Origin: a virus
Virus record (IMG/VR): IMGVR_UViG_3300012964_000055
Coordinates: 1 to 24,634 of that record
Reading direction: 5' to 3' (one strand)
Length of the DNA stretch: 24,634 nt
Below the pieces are notes generated by a model that saw only the letters and a program-made list of their open reading frames with translations, searched no databases and had not been told where the DNA came from. The position numbers and the translations under genes were made by a program. Of this stretch, positions 20,214 to 24,634 are shown piece after piece (the first letter of the stretch is position 1; each line of letters opens with the position of its first letter).

Positions 20214-21725
20214 CTACCCTTTTGGGTTTGCTCCTTTAGTTTGTCTGTAAGCAGATTGCAATTTTTCGTCCACATGATCGTTCACTACTTTTTTCAAAAT
20301 TTCTGCGTGATCTTTAGACGTTCCCGGAGGCAATTCAGCGTTTACAGTTACATTATTAATCACGGCGGAATTGGATTTGTTACTATTGACGACTCCGGCT
20401 TTTTTACCTGCGGATTGTGCTTTTATTTGCTCTGCGGCGGCTTTTCGATCTTCTTCTGGATTGCCTCCTATACCGGTTATTTTCATAGTCCAAGCCCAAG
20501 CTTCCTTTATAGTCTGCACAATAGCGTCCCAATGTTTATAAATTTCATAAATTATAAACGCTAAAGCAGTTGCCGCTGTGATAATAGCTCCTATAGGATT
20601 TGCCCGCATTGCGGCTGTTATTGCATACATAATTTTAGGCAAATCTGCCCATAGACGCACAAACGTGATGAGTTTTGAAATCATTCCGACTGCAACTAAT
20701 GCCATAGCATGAATTCTTAAAGCTATTAATCCCGCGGCAACGAATCCGATCACGGCTTTCCAACTCCAAAGCGCGGTAATGATCCACCAAATAATGCCCC
20801 CAATTATTTTAAGAGTCCCCCAAACATTTTTTGCTATGTTATCCAGCCCTCCAAAATAATGAACAACCATGCGCAGCCCGACAATCAAATACCCGATTGC
20901 GTAGGCAACGGCCGTGAATAATTTAACAAAGGATTTTATGATAAGTTCCCTATGCGCCCCGAAAAAGTCTGTAAACACTTCCAAAATATCTTTGCCGTAA
21001 GGCAGTAACCGCGTACCGATTTCTGTGCCAATATTATGAATGGCGTCTTTGAATGTTGACCAACGACCTTGAAACGTTTTACCCATTTTATCCATCATCA
21101 TGTAAAAATGTCCGCCCTCGGACGTGGCGTCCTTAAACGCTTTTTTAACCATTTCAGCGCTGATTTGTCCTTGTTCCATTTGTTTTCGTAGAGCCGCCAT
21201 TTTAGCAGGGTTTACATTGTCCCAGTCATTGCCTGCGGCCATTTGTAATAAGGGGTTGAACCCGGCATTAATCATTTGTTCTAAATCTTGACCTTGCAAA
21301 CGTCCTGTACTACTCATTTGGGAAAACGCAAGGGTCATACCCTTTAATTTTTCCGCATTGCCCATAGATATGTCGCCAAGCGTGGAAAGCGTAGGTAAAA
21401 TATCTTTTCCCGCAATACCAAAATTTAACATCTCTTCAGTAGCCGCTATAAGGTCTTTAGATTCGTAAGGCGTTTTATCTGCCATTTCATGCAAATCTTT
21501 GACCATTTTTTTGGCTTTATCCGCTGACCCCAAAAATACTTCAAACCCTACTTCGGCCTGTTCTAAGTCCCCAGCCATTTTAATAGCAAACCCGCCAATA
21601 CCCAAAATGGCCGTGCCAGCTATGGCCGCAGTCTTGGTAACGGCTCGGATACTGTTTTCATAGGATTTCAGTTTTGAGTCGTCAACTTTAAAACCGAGAA
21701 GGGTTATGAGTTCGCGTACTACCAT
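20214..21725 (-). CDS. Tail tape measure protein
   Basis: A 503-residue protein. The N-terminal LLGFKVDDSKLKSYENSIRA and the following hydrophobic-helical stretch (AVTKTAAIAGTAILGIGG) are typical of tape measures. Residues about 60-190 carry the TMP repeat-like core (YESKDLIAATEEMLNFGIAG and LQGQDLEQMINAG). Several hydrophobic helices lie at about 265-420. The C-terminus is polar. If each residue spans about 0.15 nm, the tail would be about 75 nm long. The gene follows the tail chaperone and its predicted frameshift product. The frameshifted stop (21732-21730) is 4 bp before this ATG. Confidence 0.87.
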   Translation of the reverse strand: MVVRELITLLGFKVDDSKLKSYENSIRAVTKTAAIAGTAILGIGGFAIKMAGDLEQAEVGFEVFLGSADKAKKMVKDLHEMADKTPYESKDLIAATEEMLNFGIAGKDILPTLSTLGDISMGNAEKLKGMTLAFSQMSSTGRLQGQDLEQMINAGFNPLLQMAAGNDWDNVNPAKMAALRKQMEQGQISAEMVKKAFKDATSEGGHFYMMMDKMGKTFQGRWSTFKDAIHNIGTEIGTRLLPYGKDILEVFTDFFGAHRELIIKSFVKLFTAVAYAIGYLIVGLRMVVHYFGGLDNIAKNVWGTLKIIGGIIWWIITALWSWKAVIGFVAAGLIALRIHAMALVAVGMISKLITFVRLWADLPKIMYAITAAMRANPIGAIITAATALAFIIYEIYKHWDAIVQTIKEAWAWTMKITGIGGNPEEDRKAAAEQIKAQSAGKKAGVVNSNKSNSAVINNVTVNAELPPGTSKDHAEILKKVVNDHVDEKLQSAYRQTKGANPKG

Positions 21726-21729
21726 TTAT

Positions 21730-22424
21730 TTATTCCGGGTCTTTTTGAATGCCTTCCATTGCGATGTCATAATCAGAGTCCATGTCCAATATCGCCAACG
21801 CCTTTAATACGTCCGCGTAAGTCCACTGCCATCGCAGTTCTTTCAGCGGCACTCCCTTGGCGTTCCAAAGTCGCCAAATCGGCCACTCGTCTTGTATTTC
21901 CGGGTCTAACTCTCCGACGGTTCCGATTTCGTCGAGGGTTTTTGATCGCTTGTCGCGGCCTTTTTCAACAGCGTAGTTTGGATGCGGCTGCCAAAACCCC
22001 CGACCTTGGCGAAAAAATCGGGAAAATTTACCTCCAGTATAAAATACATGAGAGGGTAGAGTGTCATTAATTTGCCGCCAAACACGAGGTCTAATTTAGC
22101 GTCAAATTCACTTTGAAAATCCACCACGGTATTCCCGCCACCAGCGGCAGGTACTTCGCATATTACAGATTTTAAAAACCGCTTTACCAAATCTATATAA
22201 TCAGCATCGGATAATTGGCTGAAAAGCGTTTGCAACGCTCCCGCCATTTCCTTGCCGTTTATGTTCAGGCCGTCGCCGCCGGAATTCAGGCTTCCCAACG
22301 CCTGCCCGAGTGCCGGGCTGAACGTTCGCAATAAATAGGCTTTGAGTTTTAGCGCCTCAATAGCGGGAAGCGGCATCACTTTGAAGTTGATGTCGTCAAT
22401 GGTTTTGCTTTTTGGTTCAAACAT
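21730..22424 (-). CDS. Tail assembly chaperone, predicted -1 frameshift product (gpGT role)
   Basis: The frame 0 chaperone is read to codon GGT (21998-21996), then shifted to -1 at G-GGT-TTT. The -1 frame is open for a further 87 residues to TAA at 21732-21730, for a total of 231. The extension starts FWQPHPNYAVEK and contains LDPEIQDEWPIWRLWNAKG and LKELRWQWTYADVLKAL, a compact, Trp-rich domain of the kind found as the T extension in other phages. Without the shift this 180-bp coding-looking stretch would have no start. Frameshifting itself is inferred, not shown. Confidence 0.68.
21906..22424 (-). CDS. Tail assembly chaperone, unshifted product (gpG role)
   Basis: A 172-residue mostly helical protein. 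It begins KTIDDINFKVMPLPAIEALK, a start common in tail assembly chaperones of small myoviruses, and contains SQLSDADYIDLVKRFLKSVI. GGAGG lies upstream inside the tube gene. A slippery site at 21993-21999 can shift ribosomes into the -1 frame, which gives a longer product. The position between tube and tape measure genes is diagnostic for the chaperone pair. Confidence 0.78.
   Translation of the reverse strand: MFEPKSKTIDDINFKVMPLPAIEALKLKAYLLRTFSPALGQALGSLNSGGDGLNINGKEMAGALQTLFSQLSDADYIDLVKRFLKSVICEVPAAGGGNTVVDFQSEFDAKLDLVFGGKLMTLYPLMYFILEVNFPDFFAKVGGFGSRIQTTLLKKAATSDQKPSTKSEPSES
21993..21999 (-). promoter_or_regulatory. Slippery heptamer GGGTTTT for -1 ribosomal frameshift
   Basis: In frame 0 the minus-strand reading is G GGT TTT, an exact X-XXY-YYZ heptamer. 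After -1 slippage GGG and TTT pair with the same tRNAs in the first two positions. It lies 28 codons before the frame 0 stop and inside the zone where the -1 frame is open. Two A runs downstream (near 21962 and 21945) are weaker alternatives. Confidence 0.65.
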
Positions 22425-22853
22425 TTATATCGACCCTCCAATCAAGTCCAGAGCTGACTGTCCGGTTTCAAATTCCACGCTTAAGGATTTTAGTTCTTTG
22501 GCGCGTTCCCAATCGGGCATTTTGGTAATCCAGGCTTGCAACCAAAAAAACCGAGACACTCCGGACAAGTCCGCTATGTTTAGCGGCAAAATACCCCCCA
22601 GCCCAGTCAGTTTATCAGCAACCCGGATAGCGTTTAAATACGTGCCTGATGCGCTGGTTTGCATAAGTTCCAAAGTTACTTTGTGCGTGTCATCCATAGA
22701 TTGCCCGCGCGCAATTTCGCCGTCGGCTCCGACTTCCTTATTCCATGTAGGCGAGTTTGCCACCACTTTGACCGAAATCCATCCAGTCAGCCGGATGCCC
22801 CCAAACGTGATGACCTGATTTTTTGGCGTATATGTTTGTACTGTATTTCCCAT
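22425..22853 (-). CDS. Tail tube protein (DUF3277-like)
   Basis: A 142-residue protein with AAGGAG before the ATG. The order YTPKNQVITFGGIRLTGW, then EVGADGEIARGQSMDDTHKV and VTLELMQTSASGTYLNAI, is that of DUF3277 tube proteins of myoviruses. The C-terminus has FETGQSALDLIGGS. It stacks as rings under the sheath, which is encoded immediately upstream. Confidence 0.87.
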   Translation of the reverse strand: MGNTVQTYTPKNQVITFGGIRLTGWISVKVVANSPTWNKEVGADGEIARGQSMDDTHKVTLELMQTSASGTYLNAIRVADKLTGLGGILPLNIADLSGVSRFFWLQAWITKMPDWERAKELKSLSVEFETGQSALDLIGGSI

Positions 22854-22863
22854 GTTTTACTCC

Positions 22864-23967
22864 TTATAACACCACGGTTCCCGCGACCTGCGCTTTGTGG
22901 ATAGCCCCGGACAAGTTGCCAAGAAACTGCATATTCGGTAGCAATCGCGCGGCTTTGTTTACGCTCAACACATTCGCGGCTTTGGGCACGGTAGTCGTGT
23001 AAGACGATAACAAATTACCGTCTACGCCTTCTTGCAACGCGGCTTTGAGTTGCCCTTCTTCGGTTATGATACCGGGGTCGGTGAACGGCACTTTGTCTTG
23101 CTGAACAATCGGCGTGAACATAGATTGTTGTATTCTCGCAGTAAGCCAATCCAGCCCGTACATGATGTCCAAATATTCTCCACTACCCACCGTACCATAC
23201 TGTGTCAGGTTTACGTCCGATATTGACGTGTATATGTTTCCGCGTTTGTCGGTGACTGCCTTGGTAATTTGTGCCGGGGTCAACGTGTCTACAGGCACTC
23301 CTGCCAAGGTCTTAAATGCCCACGTTGCGCCGCCCGGTATTTTTCCGGGGGAGGCCGCAATTGCGAACATTTTACCCAGCCATGCCGCGTCTATACAAGG
23401 GTCAGTTGCGGAACCGTCGGCCTTGCTGTGATAAACCGCCGCAGACCGCTCATAAGAAGCGGCTTTAATTGCGCTGGCAATATCCAGAGGAGTGCCTGCG
23501 CTGTATGCAGAGTTGACGAAATCCGCATCAGAGGAGCTGAACACCGCCAATTTTTTATTGGTTTCGACCCATGCTGCGGCAACGATTTGCCCGGCTTGCG
23601 TTCTGTCGTCAATTGCCACGCCATACCAACCGCTGTTTTCCAACGCCATAGCCGTTAGGGCGTCTGTCCAGGTTTCCGTACCGTCAGTGCTTGTGGACTT
23701 GCGCCCGACATATACTTTGTCGATTGATGGATTTTGGGCGAAAACCGCTTGAGCCATCAAATATACGATATGCGTGCTGGCAAAGCCCGCCGCCAATACC
23801 TCTGCCGCGCTCGCGTATGTGCGCACACGCTCATTAGCACCAAAAGGCACTGTCGGATATGATTTCAAAAATTCAGCCGCCAGTAACAAGCCGCTAAAAC
23901 TTGCCATGGACGGGGTGGTGGTTTGCCGCGAAATCACCACCTGTATTATTCTGTCAATGTCTGCCAT
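22864..23967 (-). CDS. Contractile tail sheath protein (DUF3383-like)
   Basis: A 367-residue protein with GAGGAA before the ATG. The start (DIDRIIQVVISRQTTTPSMA) and the body with DKVYVGRK, WYGVAIDDR, TWAFKTLAGV, NIYTSISDVNLTQYGTV, and EYLDIMYGLDWLTARIQ follow the DUF3383 sheath plan. The length is typical for compact sheaths. Presence of a sheath directly upstream of the tube gene identifies the phage as a contractile-tail virus. Confidence 0.88.
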   Translation of the reverse strand: MADIDRIIQVVISRQTTTPSMASFSGLLLAAEFLKSYPTVPFGANERVRTYASAAEVLAAGFASTHIVYLMAQAVFAQNPSIDKVYVGRKSTSTDGTETWTDALTAMALENSGWYGVAIDDRTQAGQIVAAAWVETNKKLAVFSSSDADFVNSAYSAGTPLDIASAIKAASYERSAAVYHSKADGSATDPCIDAAWLGKMFAIAASPGKIPGGATWAFKTLAGVPVDTLTPAQITKAVTDKRGNIYTSISDVNLTQYGTVGSGEYLDIMYGLDWLTARIQQSMFTPIVQQDKVPFTDPGIITEEGQLKAALQEGVDGNLLSSYTTTVPKAANVLSVNKAARLLPNMQFLGNLSGAIHKAQVAGTVVL

Positions 23968-23988
23968 TTTATTTCCTCACTTTTAATT

Positions 23989-24634
23989 TTATGCTGGGGG
24001 GTTGTACGACCCCGCCCATTGTACTGTTTCAATCCAATTTCGACCTTTACCGCCGCCGTCATCTTTAAGCAGCAAGCCCACGCCAAAAACCACCTCAAGC
24101 AACCATCGCTTTTCATTGGTTCCATCCAACACAGCGGCTATGTTTGTGACCGTGCCGAAATCCCGGACGGCTAAAAACTTTGAATCCAGGTATTCCTGAA
24201 TAGTAGGTAAATTCAAACTATCCTGTAACGTATCCAGATAGTCTTTAGAGTTATATCCAAATCCTTGTACGGATAAAGTCAGTTCTTTTTCAATGCGCAT
24301 TTCCTGATAATCTGGCGGTTTTGCCGCTGGAAGCGCGGGCGTTGGCGGAATTTTTATGTCGGATTCCCACGCTTGCCCAAGTTGCGGAAACGCAATTGTT
24401 TTCATAGTCACATATGCTTTATCCGATATGATTCCATTTTCATCGCCCCACACGATAGGTATAGGGTTTGCGGGAACGGTTCCAGCCACAGGCGTATTTA
24501 AAGTGGCGGTATATGTTGCCCCCAGGGCGTTTATAGCCGCCAATAAATCCCCGCCAGCCGATCCAAAAGTGCCCGCGGCAATTAGCATGGACGAAGCGGT
24601 TCCGGCGGTTCCGCTCATGAATTTAATCAGACCA
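23989..24634 (-). CDS. Neck/tail terminator protein, LIC_12616-like (partial at right edge)
   Basis: The gene is read leftward from the window edge. The frame is open from the edge, and the first ATG (24618) has no ribosome binding site, so the true start is probably outside. About 210 residues are visible. The C-terminal two thirds (EMRIEKELTLSVQGFG, KDYLDTLQDSLN, NIAAVLDGTNEKRW, LEVVFGVG, WIETV) fits the neck terminator family named after Leptospira LIC_12616. It caps the tail and follows the sheath gene in the late operon. Confidence 0.68.
   Translation of the reverse strand, partial: GLIKFMSGTAGTASSMLIAAGTFGSAGGDLLAAINALGATYTATLNTPVAGTVPANPIPIVWGDENGIISDKAYVTMKTIAFPQLGQAWESDIKIPPTPALPAAKPPDYQEMRIEKELTLSVQGFGYNSKDYLDTLQDSLNLPTIQEYLDSKFLAVRDFGTVTNIAAVLDGTNEKRWLLEVVFGVGLLLKDDGGGKGRNWIETVQWAGSYNPPA

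Noticed and set aside
21940-21966. Alternative slippery sites in the chaperone overlap (A runs near 21962 and 21945)
   Set aside because: Neither gives a full X-XXY-YYZ heptamer in frame 0, whereas GGGTTTT at 21993-21999 does.
1-24634. CRISPR array
   Set aside because: No series of regularly spaced identical repeats was seen; the only direct repeats are pairs.

Overview
The window is one end of a tailed-phage genome (prophage, plasmid-prophage or free phage) with a contractile-tail module. The host is most likely a spirochaete of the Leptospira type. This host call is tentative. It rests on two lipoproteins with spirochaete-like lipoboxes ending in HC and NC, an FN3 plus DUF1566-like lipoprotein, a neck protein resembling the family named after Leptospira LIC_12616, and integron-like cassettes of the kind known from spirochaete chromosomes.

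Left side (1-4060): two winged-helix genes read leftward (1639 to 1, the second running off the window). They are probably replication or control genes. A 500-bp intergenic region separates them from rightward genes and holds a 73-nt nested inverted repeat and two sets of direct repeats. Rightward come a small coiled-coil protein and a wHTH-plus-membrane protein (2138-3690). Then there is a 370-bp gap with no credible ORF. It starts at a TATAAT box and carries a shortened tRNA-like domain plus several nested helices, so it is a candidate structured RNA.

Middle (4063-8045): a tightly overlapped rightward operon of small proteins and a recombination/repair nuclease. A Rad50/SbcC-like ATPase is encoded as separate pieces: an N-terminal half with Walker A and a zinc-hook CPTC, then, after an interposed Mre11/SbcD gene and two small genes, a C-terminal half with signature motif and Walker B.

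Cassette region (about 8050-10010): AT-richer short genes (Lar-like antirestriction, nucleotidyltransferase-like, an unknown and a DUF551-like protein) are separated by three attC-like folded sites. The ends of two cassettes obey the complementarity rule of integron gene cassettes. No integron integrase is present.

Right side (24634 down to 10018, leftward): a nearly gap-free late operon. It runs neck terminator, sheath, tube, tail chaperone with a predicted -1 frameshift, tape measure, Dit-like hub, plug, hub, spike, gp25-like wedge, J-like wedge, I-like wedge (DUF2612), fibre, DUF4376-like protein. It ends in a lysis-type group: coiled-coil membrane protein, two-TM holin candidate, unimolecular-spannin candidate, phospholipase A2-like membrane protein, C39-like endolysin candidate and a surface lipoprotein.
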